A DNA stretch of 64,000 nucleotides, from positions 3,254 to 67,253 of the forward strand of contig JAEYOR010000022.1 of the NCBI GenBank assembly GCA_023411615.1, in the 5' to 3' direction. The notes beneath the pieces are model-generated. The model had not been told where the DNA came from. It did not search any database and saw nothing but the letters and a program-made list of their open reading frames with translations. Both the position numbers and the translations under genes were made by a program. This DNA is from Actinomycetes bacterium. Its GTDB lineage: Bacteria > Actinomycetota > Actinomycetes > Actinomycetales > Demequinaceae. Every line of letters starts with the position of its first letter. The stretch's first letter is position 1. Shown piece after piece: positions 8,184-17,003 of this stretch.

Positions 8184-10030
8184 TTCTTCTTGTCAGACTT
8201 CTCCGCAGGTTCAGACGTGTTGAGGGCAGCGATGAAGGCCTCTTGCGGCACCTCGACGGAGCCGATGTTCTTCATGCGCTTCTTGCCTTCCTTCTGCTTC
8301 TCAAGCAACTTGCGCTTACGGGAGATGTCTCCTCCGTAGCACTTGGCGAGCACGTCCTTGCGGATGGCGCGGATCGTCTCGCGAGCAATGATGCGCGACC
8401 CGATCGCCGCCTGAATCGGCACTTCGAACTGTTGCCGTGGGATGAGCTCTTTCAGCTTGCCCGTCATCATGACGCCATAGGCGTAGGCCGCGTCCTTGTG
8501 GACCACCGCACTGAAGGCGTCCACCGGTTCGCCTTGCAGGAGGATGTCGACCTTGACGAGCGCGGCGCTCTGATCGCCGTCCATCTCGTAATCAAGGCTT
8601 GCATAGCCGCGGGTGCGCGACTTCAACTGGTCAAAGAAATCGAAGACGATCTCCGCCAGCGGCAAGCGATAACGCATCTCGACGCGCTCTTCACTGAGGT
8701 AATCCATCGAGATGAGAGTGCCGCGCTTGGTTTGGCACAGGTCCATGATGGCGCCGATGTACTCGCTTGGCGAGATGACGGTGGAACGCACCATCGGCTC
8801 GCGCACCTCAGCGACCTTGCCGCCCGGGAACTCGGAGGGGTTCGTCACCTCATGCTCCTTGCCGTCCTCCATCGTCACGTCATAGATGACGTTGGGTGCG
8901 GTCGAGATGAGATCGAGGTTGAATTCGCGCTCGAGGCGCTCGCGCACGATCTCAAGGTGGAGCAAGCCGAGGAAGCCGCAACGGAAACCAAAACCGAGTG
9001 CGGCGGAGGTCTCCGGTTCGTAGGTGAGGGCAGCGTCGTTCAGCTTGAGCTTGTCGAGAGCATCTCGTAGTGCCGGGTAGTCCGAGCCGTCAATCGGGTA
9101 CAGACCCGAATAGACCATCGGCTTGGGATCGCGGTAGCCGCCAAGCGGGACCGTCGCCTCATTGCGTGCCAGCGTCACGGTGTCGCCGACGCGGGACTGA
9201 CGCACGTCCTTCACTCCCGTGATGAGATAGCCAACCTCGCCGACGCCGAGCCCCTTGGTCGCGACCGGCTCGGGGCTGATGACGCCAAGTTCGAGAAGGT
9301 CGTGTTGCGTATGCGTTGACATCATGGCGATGCGGTCGCGCGCACGGATTCGCCCGTCGATGACACGCACGTAGGTGACGACGCCCCGATACGTGTCGTA
9401 TACCGAGTCGAAGATCATCGCGCGAGTTGGACCGTCGGCGTCGCCCACTGGCGCTGGAATCTCTTTGACGATGCGGTCGAGAAGCTCCTTGACGCCCTCA
9501 CCCGTCTTGCCGCTGACCCGCATGACGTCATTGGGGTGACAGCCGATGAGTTGAGCGAGCTCAGCGGCGTAGCGTTCCGGGTCCGCTGCGGGCAGATCAA
9601 TCTTGTTGAGCACCGGGATGATCGTGAGGTCGTGTTCCATCGCCAAGTACAGGTTGGCCAGCGTCTGCGCCTCGATGCCCTGTGCGGCGTCGACGAGCAG
9701 CACAGCGCCTTCGCACGCGGCGAGAGAGCGCGACACCTCGTAGGTGAAGTCAACGTGACCGGGGGTGTCAATCATGTTGAGGACGAAAGACGAGTCCTCA
9801 GCGGTCCATGGCATCCGCACTGCTTGAGATTTGATCGTGATGCCACGTTCGCGCTCAATATCCATGCGATCGAGGTATTGGGCGCGCATGAGGCGCTCAT
9901 CGACGATGCCGGTGAGCTGTAGCATCCGATCTGCCAACGTCGACTTGCCGTGGTCGATATGGGCGATGATGCAGAAATTGCGGATGAGTTCCGGCGCTGT
10001 TGCGGCGGGCTCAATAGAAGTGGCGGGCAC
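8180..10030 (-). CDS. lepA: Elongation factor 4 (LepA), ribosome back-translocase GTPase
   Basis: A 616-residue translational GTPase. It shows G1 AHIDHGKST, G2-region RERGITIKSQ, G3 DTPGHVDF and G4 NKIDLP, then domains II, III and V, and the LepA-specific C-terminal domain with AKCYGGDISRKRKLLEKQK. It acts on ribosomes under ionic stress and in biogenesis. The 132-bp intergenic region upstream is shared with the divergent GGDEF-EAL gene. Confidence 0.97.
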   Translation of the reverse strand: MPATSIEPAATAPELIRNFCIIAHIDHGKSTLADRMLQLTGIVDERLMRAQYLDRMDIERERGITIKSQAVRMPWTAEDSSFVLNMIDTPGHVDFTYEVSRSLAACEGAVLLVDAAQGIEAQTLANLYLAMEHDLTIIPVLNKIDLPAADPERYAAELAQLIGCHPNDVMRVSGKTGEGVKELLDRIVKEIPAPVGDADGPTRAMIFDSVYDTYRGVVTYVRVIDGRIRARDRIAMMSTHTQHDLLELGVISPEPVATKGLGVGEVGYLITGVKDVRQSRVGDTVTLARNEATVPLGGYRDPKPMVYSGLYPIDGSDYPALRDALDKLKLNDAALTYEPETSAALGFGFRCGFLGLLHLEIVRERLEREFNLDLISTAPNVIYDVTMEDGKEHEVTNPSEFPGGKVAEVREPMVRSTVISPSEYIGAIMDLCQTKRGTLISMDYLSEERVEMRYRLPLAEIVFDFFDQLKSRTRGYASLDYEMDGDQSAALVKVDILLQGEPVDAFSAVVHKDAAYAYGVMMTGKLKELIPRQQFEVPIQAAIGSRIIARETIRAIRKDVLAKCYGGDISRKRKLLEKQKEGKKRMKNIGSVEVPQEAFIAALNTSEPAEKSDKKK

Positions 10031-10162
10031 TGGCGGTATCGTCCTTCTCGGTCCTACGGGAACCTATATGGTCCCACGAAGAGTGGGTTGAGGGATTCCG
10101 TATGATGCCGATACTGAGAACGGCAACGACGCCAACCGGAGTGTGACGAGAACGGAGAAAGT

Positions 10163-11869
10163 GTGAGCGCGCACGACAGTCTGTTCACGCTCACCTTCCG
10201 CGACTCACCCATCGGTATGGCGATTCTCGACTCCGGAGGCCGTTACGTCGAGGTCAACGAGGCATTTGCGCGCATCGTCGGCCGAGAGCCCTCCGCGATG
10301 GTTCACCGGCACTTCGGCGAGTTCACTCACCCCGATGACCTCCCTCGCGACATCGAGCTGATGAAGCAGCTCGCCGAGGGAACCGTGCCGTACTACCAAC
10401 TGCACAAGCGGCTTCTCCACCGCGAGGGCGACACCATTTGGGCCCGGGTGACCGTCTCCGACGTCCTCGCGGCGCATGACCCGCACGGCCACCACTACGT
10501 CGCACAGATCGAGGATGTGACGGAGATCCGTCGCGCACGCGACCTGCTTGAACGTCGCGCGCTGTATGACCACGTGACCGGGCTCGCCAACCGGACGCTG
10601 CTGATGGATCGTCTCGAACAGGCTCTCGACACTCACGAACACCGCGCTGCGACCGTCGCCTGCGTCTTCCTCGACATCGATCACTTCAAGGTCGTCAATG
10701 ACTCCTTGGGCCACGACGCTGGCGATACCCTCCTCGTCGAACTCGCGCGGCGACTCCAGGGCGCGGTCCGTTCTGCGGACACGGTGGCACGACTCGGGGG
10801 TGACGAGTTCGTCGTTGTCGTTGAGGACGTGATGGGGACAGAGGCCGCCCTTGCAGTCACTCACGGCATCGCTCAGGCCATGCGCCAGCCTTTCACCATC
10901 GATGGCCACGAGCTTGAACCGACCGTCTCCGCAGGACTTGCAATGGCAGAACCGGGCATGGGTGCCGAGGCGCTCGTGCGCAACGCCGATATGGCGATGT
11001 ACGCGGCAAAACAGTCCGGCCGTGACCGCATTGAGATCTACGACGCCTCCATGCGCGAGCACGCCCTCACCAAACTGTCCATCGAGTCCGAACTGCGCAC
11101 CGCGATTCGCGAAGGCGAACTCGTTGTCCACTACCAGCCGGTTGTCGACCTCACCACGCGCGACGTCGTCGCATACGAGGCGTTGGTGCGCTGGCAGCAC
11201 CCACAAAGAGGTCTGCTGCTCCCTGACGAGTTCATCCCGATCTCCGAGGATGCGAACCTCGTCGTGCCGCTGGGCGCCGCAGTCTTGCATGACGCATGCC
11301 AGTTTCTCGTTGACCGCCCTGGCTTCACCGGCAAGGTATTCGTCAATGTGTCGACTCGCCAGATCGGGACGGCCGATCTCACCCGCGTTGTCCGCCAAGC
11401 GCTCGCCGCGACGGGCGCCCGGCCGCGTCAGCTGAGCCTCGAGATCACGGAGTCGGGCATGTTGATGGCGACGGCAGCCGCCCGCGCCGACCTCAAGGCA
11501 CTGACCGAGCTTGGCTGTGAACTCATCCTCGATGACTTCGGGACGGGTTACTCGGCCCTGAGCTCAGTCCTGCAGAACCCAGTCTCCGGACTCAAACTGG
11601 CCCGTGACTTCACCTTGAGACTCGGCGACCGCGGCACGGGTGACCGCATTTCCACCGCGATCGCCACGCTCACCCGTTCACTCGACATGTTCGGCGTCAT
11701 CGAGGGAATCGAGACCGAGGCTCAGTGCGCCATCGCGCGTCGGCATGGCTGGCATCTTGGCCAGGGCTTCCTCTTTGGCCATCCCGTGCCGCCCTCAGTC
11801 ATTACGACCGGCTTGGAGGTTCCGGCGATGGAGACAGAGATCGCGACCTCCTCGCCAAGCATGTCCTAG
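10163..11869 (+). CDS. PAS-GGDEF-EAL cyclic-di-GMP turnover protein
   Basis: A 568-residue soluble protein: PAS domain (about 10-120), GGDEF diguanylate cyclase domain with intact GGDEF at 212-216 and an RxxD inhibitory site at 203-206 five residues before it, then an EAL phosphodiesterase domain with E339-A340-L341 and DDFGTGYS from residue 457. Both active sites look intact, so synthesis, hydrolysis or both are possible. The PAS domain would sense a ligand or partner. The start is GTG at 10163, with GGAG 5 bases upstream. No membrane segment is seen. It is the only c-di-GMP gene in the window. Confidence 0.93.
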   Translation: MSAHDSLFTLTFRDSPIGMAILDSGGRYVEVNEAFARIVGREPSAMVHRHFGEFTHPDDLPRDIELMKQLAEGTVPYYQLHKRLLHREGDTIWARVTVSDVLAAHDPHGHHYVAQIEDVTEIRRARDLLERRALYDHVTGLANRTLLMDRLEQALDTHEHRAATVACVFLDIDHFKVVNDSLGHDAGDTLLVELARRLQGAVRSADTVARLGGDEFVVVVEDVMGTEAALAVTHGIAQAMRQPFTIDGHELEPTVSAGLAMAEPGMGAEALVRNADMAMYAAKQSGRDRIEIYDASMREHALTKLSIESELRTAIREGELVVHYQPVVDLTTRDVVAYEALVRWQHPQRGLLLPDEFIPISEDANLVVPLGAAVLHDACQFLVDRPGFTGKVFVNVSTRQIGTADLTRVVRQALAATGARPRQLSLEITESGMLMATAAARADLKALTELGCELILDDFGTGYSALSSVLQNPVSGLKLARDFTLRLGDRGTGDRISTAIATLTRSLDMFGVIEGIETEAQCAIARRHGWHLGQGFLFGHPVPPSVITTGLEVPAMETEIATSSPSMS

Positions 11870-11887
11870 CGCGGGAGAATCGTTCAC

Positions 11888-12430
11888 GTGGAACCGGGCT
11901 ATCTAGGAGTTGCCGCAGCTGTCGCGCTGACAGCGGTCATGCTCTCCCGGCCCGGCCGCACGACGCGTCCACGACGCCCCGGCGATCGACGTCCACCGCG
12001 CAGGATTCCGCGTCGGGAGCGTCAGCCCGGGTACCGCCCGTATCCGGGCGATTACACCGAACCCATTCGCCCGCTGTACTCCCCCAATCTCAATGGCAAG
12101 CCGGATCCCGGCGAAGTCGTGTGGACGTGGGTGCCATTTGAGGACGATCATCGCCGCGGCAAGGACCGCCCTGTTGTCCTCATCGGCCATGACAAGCCGT
12201 GGCTATTGGCACTCATGATGACGTCCAAGGACCACGACCGCGACGCGCATCGCGCTTCCTCATCCGGCCGACGCTGGATGGACGTTGGCTCTGGCGCATG
12301 GGATCATCGGGGGCGGCCAAGCGAGGTGCGACTCGACCGGATTATTCGAGTTCATCCCGACGATGTGCGCCGCGAAGGCGCGGTGATCGACAAAGAGTTG
12401 TTCGATCGCATCGCTCGCGAGGTCCAATAG
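11888..12430 (+). CDS. Membrane-anchored PemK/MazF-like protein, no antitoxin gene beside it
   Basis: A 180-residue protein. Residues 5-20 form a short hydrophobic anchor, followed by an Arg/Pro-rich linker and, from about residue 65, a PemK-like core (PDPGEVVWTWVPFED, GKDRPVVLIG, then a C-terminal VRLDRIIRVHPDDVRR). Proteins of this kind next to rpsT are common in actinobacteria and are annotated as PemK family; toxin activity has not been inferred here because there is no partner antitoxin and the protein has an anchor and linker. The start is GTG at 11888. It lies 18 bp after the c-di-GMP gene. Confidence 0.65.
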   Translation: MEPGYLGVAAAVALTAVMLSRPGRTTRPRRPGDRRPPRRIPRRERQPGYRPYPGDYTEPIRPLYSPNLNGKPDPGEVVWTWVPFEDDHRRGKDRPVVLIGHDKPWLLALMMTSKDHDRDAHRASSSGRRWMDVGSGAWDHRGRPSEVRLDRIIRVHPDDVRREGAVIDKELFDRIAREVQ

Positions 12431-12431
12431 C

Positions 12432-12460
12432 TCGCTTCACGTCCATATCGCTGGTAGAGT
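12432..12460 (+). promoter_or_regulatory. Candidate rpsT promoter
   Basis: TAGAGT at 12455-12460, preceded by GG, is a reasonable -10 hexamer; the -35 position (12432-12437, TCGCTT) is poor, with 17-bp spacing. It lies about 60 bp before the rpsT start, directly after the PemK-like gene, where a separate promoter for this ribosomal gene would be expected. Confidence 0.4.
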
Positions 12461-12519
12461 TGGACGCCGTGTGCGCGCACCCGCGACGCACGAGATCACC
12501 TCACCACTCAAGGATTCAC

Positions 12520-12780
12520 GTGGCAAACATCAAGTCCAACATCAAGCGCATTGGCACGAACGAGAAGTCGCGCCTGCGTAACGTTGCCGTTAAGTCCGAG
12601 CTCAAGACCCACGTGCGCAAGGTTCGTGAGGCCGTTGCTGCCGGCGACAAGACCGCCGCACAGGCCGCTCTCAAGACCGCGTCGACCAAGCTCGACAAGG
12701 CGGCTTCGAAGGGTGTCATTCACTCCAACCAGGCTGCTAACCGCAAGTCGGCTCTGGCCAAGCAGGTGGGCGCTCTCTAA
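12520..12780 (+). CDS. rpsT: 30S ribosomal protein bS20
   Basis: An 86-residue basic protein beginning with GTG (VANIKSNIKRIGTNEKSR), which binds 16S rRNA early in 30S assembly. The pattern of Lys/Ala-rich helices and the ending NRKSALAKQVGAL are typical of bS20. AAGGA lies 5 bases before the GTG. A strong intrinsic terminator follows. The rpsT-holA neighbourhood (here convergent) is conserved in many bacteria. Confidence 0.98.
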   Translation: MANIKSNIKRIGTNEKSRLRNVAVKSELKTHVRKVREAVAAGDKTAAQAALKTASTKLDKAASKGVIHSNQAANRKSALAKQVGAL

Positions 12781-12798
12781 GCGCTGTCTTCTCGTGGC

Positions 12799-12827
12799 AG
12801 GCCCCGCATCGCGGGGCCTTTCGCGTT
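12799..12827 (+). terminator. Intrinsic terminator after rpsT
   Basis: AGGCCCCGC (12799-12807), a 3-base loop ATC, then GCGGGGCCT (12811-12819) and a T-containing tract TTTCGCGTTT. The nine-pair GC stem is perfect. It sits between the convergent rpsT and holA genes. Confidence 0.85.
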
Positions 12828-12835
12828 TCCGGACG

Positions 12836-13837
12836 CTATTCGTCCGCGGCAAGCTCAGCGATACGGCGCACCGCACGTTCCACAGCGAACGCAGGCGCGC
12901 GCCCTCCGCCTTTCACGGCGTGATCTGTCGCCGCAACCACCTCAATCGCGGCAGCAAGGCGATCCGCATCCCACTTCCGCAGTTCCTTGCGCGCCTTGTC
13001 CGCCTGCCACGGCGCAATTCCGAGGTCACGTGTTGGATCGAGGCCCCTACCTCGCGAGGCGCCCACCTTGGCCAGGGTTCGAAGTTTTGCCGCCATTGCC
13101 GCCACAAGTGGCACAGGGTCAACACCTGTCTCCAGGGCGTGGCGCACAAGCGCCAAGGCCCGAACCTTGTCTCCCGCCACCGCAACGTCGGCAACATTAA
13201 AGCCCGTCGCATTGACCCGTGTGCCGTAATAGCGGGCCACCGTCGCCTCGTCAATCGATCCGTCAACGTCTTGCACTAGTTGTGCACACGCGGCGGCAAG
13301 CTGAGCCACATCGGAGCCCACCGCATCAACCAGCGCTCTCACGCCAGCCGCATGGGCCTGCTTCCCCGCCCGCGAGAATTCGGCGGCAACAAAGTCGACG
13401 AGATCGGCGTCGCGGGTGATCGCCGGGCACGAATACTCCGGGACACCCTCGGCACGCATGGCGTCGAGGAGCTTTTTGCCGCGATTGCCCCCTCCATGGC
13501 GAATGATGACGACGGCGTCGGCGTCCGGTGAGGCAGTGAACGCGAGGGCGTCGGACAGAAAGTCGTCATTCATCGCTGCGGCCTGCTCGATGACGACTAC
13601 TGCCGTGCCCCCGAACAATGACGGGCTTGCTGCCGACATGAGCGCGCCTTTGGCGTACATCGACGCATCAAGACTCTGCACATCAGTTTCTGGATCACGT
13701 TTGCGGACGGCAGAAACGATGAGGTCGATGGCTCTTTGTGCGAGCAGATCCTCCGGCCCCGAGACAAGGACCAAGGGTGCGGGAACGGCGCGATGCCATG
13801 CGGGTGCGGCGGACTTCTTCGCAACGGGCTTTGGCAC
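12836..13837 (-). CDS. holA: DNA polymerase III subunit delta (HolA)
   Basis: About 333 residues; the clamp-loader delta subunit that opens the beta clamp. The N-terminal LVSGPEDLLAQRAIDLIVSAV, the ALMSAASPSLFGGTAVVVIE segment and the C-terminal helical collar match HolA. I prefer the GTG at 13837, 4 bp after the comEC stop; starting at 13888 would add a non-family sequence overlapping comEC by 47 bp. It is the terminal gene of the comEA-comEC-holA group, the usual order in many bacteria. Confidence 0.92.
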   Translation of the reverse strand: MPKPVAKKSAAPAWHRAVPAPLVLVSGPEDLLAQRAIDLIVSAVRKRDPETDVQSLDASMYAKGALMSAASPSLFGGTAVVVIEQAAAMNDDFLSDALAFTASPDADAVVIIRHGGGNRGKKLLDAMRAEGVPEYSCPAITRDADLVDFVAAEFSRAGKQAHAAGVRALVDAVGSDVAQLAAACAQLVQDVDGSIDEATVARYYGTRVNATGFNVADVAVAGDKVRALALVRHALETGVDPVPLVAAMAAKLRTLAKVGASRGRGLDPTRDLGIAPWQADKARKELRKWDADRLAAAIEVVAATDHAVKGGGRAPAFAVERAVRRIAELAADE

Positions 13838-13841
13838 GCCT

Positions 13842-16172
13842 CTAGCCTGCCATGGCGGGCAGACATCGTGCCGCCACTTTCTGCGCACTCGTCACCACAA
13901 TGTCGCCACATGAGGAGGTCGTCAGCACGAGTGACGCGCGTGGCGCATAGAGGCCGATCGCGTCCGGGTGCGGGTGCCCGTAGGAGTTGGCTTCCCCCAC
14001 GCTGATCGCCGCGACGCGAGCTGTCACCGCCTCCGCCAAGCGAGGAGACTGAATGCGCGACCCGTGATGGGCGATTTTCACAAGGTCGACGACAACGCGG
14101 GAACGCATGCGTGCGGCAAGCGCATTCTGTGCCTCGGTCTCGGCATCTCCCAGCAACAGAGCCGAAGCGGCGTCCGACGTAGCCCACACGACGATGCTCG
14201 CGTCATTGAGTCCGCCTTCATCCGACGCGACCGCCATGTGAGGATCTGGTCCCATCACGGTGATGCGGGCGGCACCGAACTCTGCGGTATCCCCCAGCTG
14301 CGGCACCGTCACTGCGACACCCTGCCCAACGGCAATCTGCACGGCATCCGCATGAGCCGGGTCTCCGGAAGCGGCCGACGCCCACACGTGATCGACCGAG
14401 GCGGCTTTGAGAACCTCTCCGACTGCGCCATCGTGATCAGCGTGTGGGTGCGTGAGGATGAGGAGTGGAATCGACGTGACTCCATACCTGCGGAGACATT
14501 GCGCGCCTCCACCTCCCGGGGGTCCGGTGTCGACGACAACTGCGGCGCCGTCGCCAGCCATGACGAGTGTCATGTCACCTTGGCCCACATCACACACGAC
14601 GATGGCGGCGTCCTGCACGCCCATCTGCGCATGCGCCGAAAGCACCGGAGAGGCAAGAGAGACGACGACCCCGGCGAGTGCGGCGCCCGCTCTCCACGCG
14701 ACCCGCACGCTGCGATTGAGAGTGCCCCAGGCAATGAGAGCGCTGACGAGACAAGCGAGTGCGACACCTCCTGTTCCAGAGGGCCACGTCACCCACGCCC
14801 CAGGTGCGGCGGAGAAAGAGCGGGCGGCCCACACAACGGGCCACGCGCACCACGACGCCAGCTCGAGAAGTGCTGCGCCGCCACCTGGCCAGACCTGTCC
14901 GACAACGGCCCCGGCAAGGCCAATCAATGTCACCGGAAACGCGGCGGTGCCAGCGATGAGGTTTGCGGGAACGGCGTATGGGCCGAGGCCAGGATTGACG
15001 GTGACGAGCAGCGGCCAGCAGGCGAGCCAGGCCGACAGCGGCACTGCAATTGACGTCGCCGCCGAGCGCAAGAGGCGTTTGGCAAAGATGTCGCGCAGTC
15101 GTGGGGCCCACACGACGATTGCCATCACGGCAAGAGCAGAAAGGTGGAGTCCGATGCTTGCACCAAGTGCCGGTTCGATTGCGAGGAGCGTCAGCACCCC
15201 CGTGCCGAGTGCGGGCAGCGCATGCGACGGCCTTCCCCACCAGACGCCATATGACACGGCAAGCGCCATCGTGAGGGCGCGTTGAACCGAGGGATCGGGT
15301 CCCACAAAGAAAGTGAGCGTCACCATGGCCGCTGCGAGGGTGGCCGCCCGCACCCACCGGCGCCGCACCGTCGATCTCAGGAGGGTTCCCAGCGCAAGAG
15401 TGACGATGGCAAAGTGCGAACCGGACACCGCGGTGAGGTGGGTCAGGCTCGTCACGCGCATCGCCTCCGTCAGGTCAGGCGCCATCGCGCGGGTGTCGCC
15501 GAGAACCATGCCCGTGGTGAGATCGCGGACATCGGCGTTGAGACCTTGTGCCTGAGTCCGCGTCCGTTCCCGGGCCGCGCCAACGGTGGACAAGAGGGGC
15601 TCGCGGCGGCCTGTGGAAGTGACCTGCGCACCCCAAATGACGAGATCAGCACGAGGGTCGCGGGACGCACGAGCATCTCCCGCGACAACAACTTCGGCTC
15701 CAAGTGGAGGAGCCGCGGAATCGGTCACCACATCCACGGTTGCGTGCGCCGTGGCTGGTGCGGTGCACGGCTGAGCGCACGCGAGGTCTGCGTCAAGGCG
15801 GATCGCCTGCCGTTCGGCACCAGACCATTGGTCCGGACCAAGCGGGCGCGGATCCGTGACGACGACGCCGCGCACGAGCACACGCTCCCCCGTCGCCATC
15901 GCTGCCCGCACATCTGCGGGCAGCGCCGTGGCGTCCTGCACTGCCCCAATAGAGGCGATGACGCATGCGAGCAGGCACGCCGTGGCGATCGCCTGGCTGA
16001 CGCGACGCACGCGCGCATGCTGCCGTGCCCACACAGCCCCAAGGAGGGCAGCAACGGATACGCCTGCGAGCGTCAGGGCGGCTAAGACCCACCGGGACTC
16101 ATCTGCCGCCAACGCGCACGTGACCGTTGCGACGAAGGCGGCGGGCAACGTCCGCCCGTCATGCTCGGTCAC
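13842..16172 (-). CDS. comEC: ComEC/Rec2 DNA-uptake channel with metallo-beta-lactamase domain
   Basis: A 776-residue polytopic membrane protein. N-terminal hydrophobic segments and an OB-like extracellular region come first, followed by the Competence domain (LTHLTAVSGSHFAIV) with many helices. A C-terminal metallo-beta-lactamase-like domain has H575-x-H577-x-D579-H580 (HPHADHD). ComEC forms the inner-membrane channel for single-stranded DNA in transformation, and the C-terminal domain is a proposed nuclease. The start is GTG at 16172, overlapping the comEA stop as GTGA. No pilus genes are in the window, so competence cannot be judged from this alone. Confidence 0.95.
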   Translation of the reverse strand: MTEHDGRTLPAAFVATVTCALAADESRWVLAALTLAGVSVAALLGAVWARQHARVRRVSQAIATACLLACVIASIGAVQDATALPADVRAAMATGERVLVRGVVVTDPRPLGPDQWSGAERQAIRLDADLACAQPCTAPATAHATVDVVTDSAAPPLGAEVVVAGDARASRDPRADLVIWGAQVTSTGRREPLLSTVGAARERTRTQAQGLNADVRDLTTGMVLGDTRAMAPDLTEAMRVTSLTHLTAVSGSHFAIVTLALGTLLRSTVRRRWVRAATLAAAMVTLTFFVGPDPSVQRALTMALAVSYGVWWGRPSHALPALGTGVLTLLAIEPALGASIGLHLSALAVMAIVVWAPRLRDIFAKRLLRSAATSIAVPLSAWLACWPLLVTVNPGLGPYAVPANLIAGTAAFPVTLIGLAGAVVGQVWPGGGAALLELASWCAWPVVWAARSFSAAPGAWVTWPSGTGGVALACLVSALIAWGTLNRSVRVAWRAGAALAGVVVSLASPVLSAHAQMGVQDAAIVVCDVGQGDMTLVMAGDGAAVVVDTGPPGGGGAQCLRRYGVTSIPLLILTHPHADHDGAVGEVLKAASVDHVWASAASGDPAHADAVQIAVGQGVAVTVPQLGDTAEFGAARITVMGPDPHMAVASDEGGLNDASIVVWATSDAASALLLGDAETEAQNALAARMRSRVVVDLVKIAHHGSRIQSPRLAEAVTARVAAISVGEANSYGHPHPDAIGLYAPRASLVLTTSSCGDIVVTSAQKVAARCLPAMAG

Positions 16173-16861
16173 ACCGTCGCGTCTTCACGCAGTCCCGAGA
16201 GCACGGCCGGGCCCACCCCTGACACGGCATCAAGATCGTCGACCGAAGGAAACGGCCCGTGCGTCTCGCGGTGCTCGACAATTCGCGCGGCAAGCACAGG
16301 TCCCACGCCTGGCAAGGTGACGAGCTCTTGTTCGGAAGCGGTGTTGAGGTTGACGAGCCCGTTGCCTTGCTCGTGCTCGATTCCCACCGCAATACGCTCT
16401 CCGTCACGGACCAGCCGAGCGAGATTGAGCAGATTGAGATCGCTCGGGTCCGTGGCTCCCCCGGCTGCCTCGATCGCCTCGGCGACGCGTGCGCCAGGCT
16501 CGAGGTCATAGAGACCGGGTGACCGCACTGCGCCAGCAACATGAACGGTGACTGCGCCTTGTGCTGCGATCGCCGGCGCCTGCTGCAGCGCGGCACCTCC
16601 CGGCATCACCGTTGCCGAGACAGTCGGAAAAGGCACCGCCTCGCCTTGTGGGGCGCGTGGCCACCACATCGCCACTGCCGCAATGACAACGAGTGCGCTT
16701 GCGAGGGTCACCGCGACACGACCTGACATCACCCAGCGCCACGGGCGGTGCTCGCCAACGGGAGGAGCGTCGAGGACGCCGTGTGCTGCCTCATAGGCAC
16801 GGGCCGCTGCTGCCCGCCACGCGTCGTTGACCCTGTGTTTCACGTCCTGCGCGTCAGTCAT
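16169..16861 (-). CDS. comEA: ComEA-like DNA-binding competence protein
   Basis: A 230-residue protein with one membrane anchor (about residues 50-68, VTLASALVVIAAVAMWW), an SLBB domain (VHVAGAVRSPGLYDL) and C-terminal helix-hairpin-helix motifs (LVNLNTASEQELVTLPGVG and SVDDLDAVSGVGPAVL). It binds double-stranded DNA outside the membrane and hands it to ComEC, with which it overlaps by 4 bp. Length and domain order are normal for Gram-positive ComEA. Confidence 0.94.
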   Translation of the reverse strand: MTDAQDVKHRVNDAWRAAAARAYEAAHGVLDAPPVGEHRPWRWVMSGRVAVTLASALVVIAAVAMWWPRAPQGEAVPFPTVSATVMPGGAALQQAPAIAAQGAVTVHVAGAVRSPGLYDLEPGARVAEAIEAAGGATDPSDLNLLNLARLVRDGERIAVGIEHEQGNGLVNLNTASEQELVTLPGVGPVLAARIVEHRETHGPFPSVDDLDAVSGVGPAVLSGLREDATV

Positions 16862-16934
16862 ATGTGGACGCTAGGTGTGTAGCCCAGGTAGCGCGGCGGC
16901 TCGCGGCGCGCGCAGTGGACTCCCACCGTCAGAA

Positions 16935-16998
16935 GGCGATGTGGACAGGCGGCGATACGGACAGCAGGCGATGCGGACAGCAAGCGATGAGTATGGCG
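16935..16998. repeat. 16-bp tandem repeat, about 3.5 copies
   Basis: Units start at 16935, 16951, 16967 and 16983. The first three share GGCGATnnGGACAGnn almost exactly; the fourth, AGCGATGAGTATGG, is degenerate. The array sits in the 142-bp gap between DegV (upstream on the minus strand) and comEA. It is not part of any supported gene. Confidence 0.8.
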
Positions 16999-17003
16999 TC
17001 CGC

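Noticed and set aside
10031..10162. Promoters between lepA and the c-di-GMP gene
   Set aside because: TATGAT and a TATAGG-like hexamer are visible but no -35 at suitable spacing; not reported as features.
10205..11398. 397-residue open frame on the minus strand
   Set aside because: Fully antisense to the GGDEF-EAL gene whose catalytic motifs are intact.
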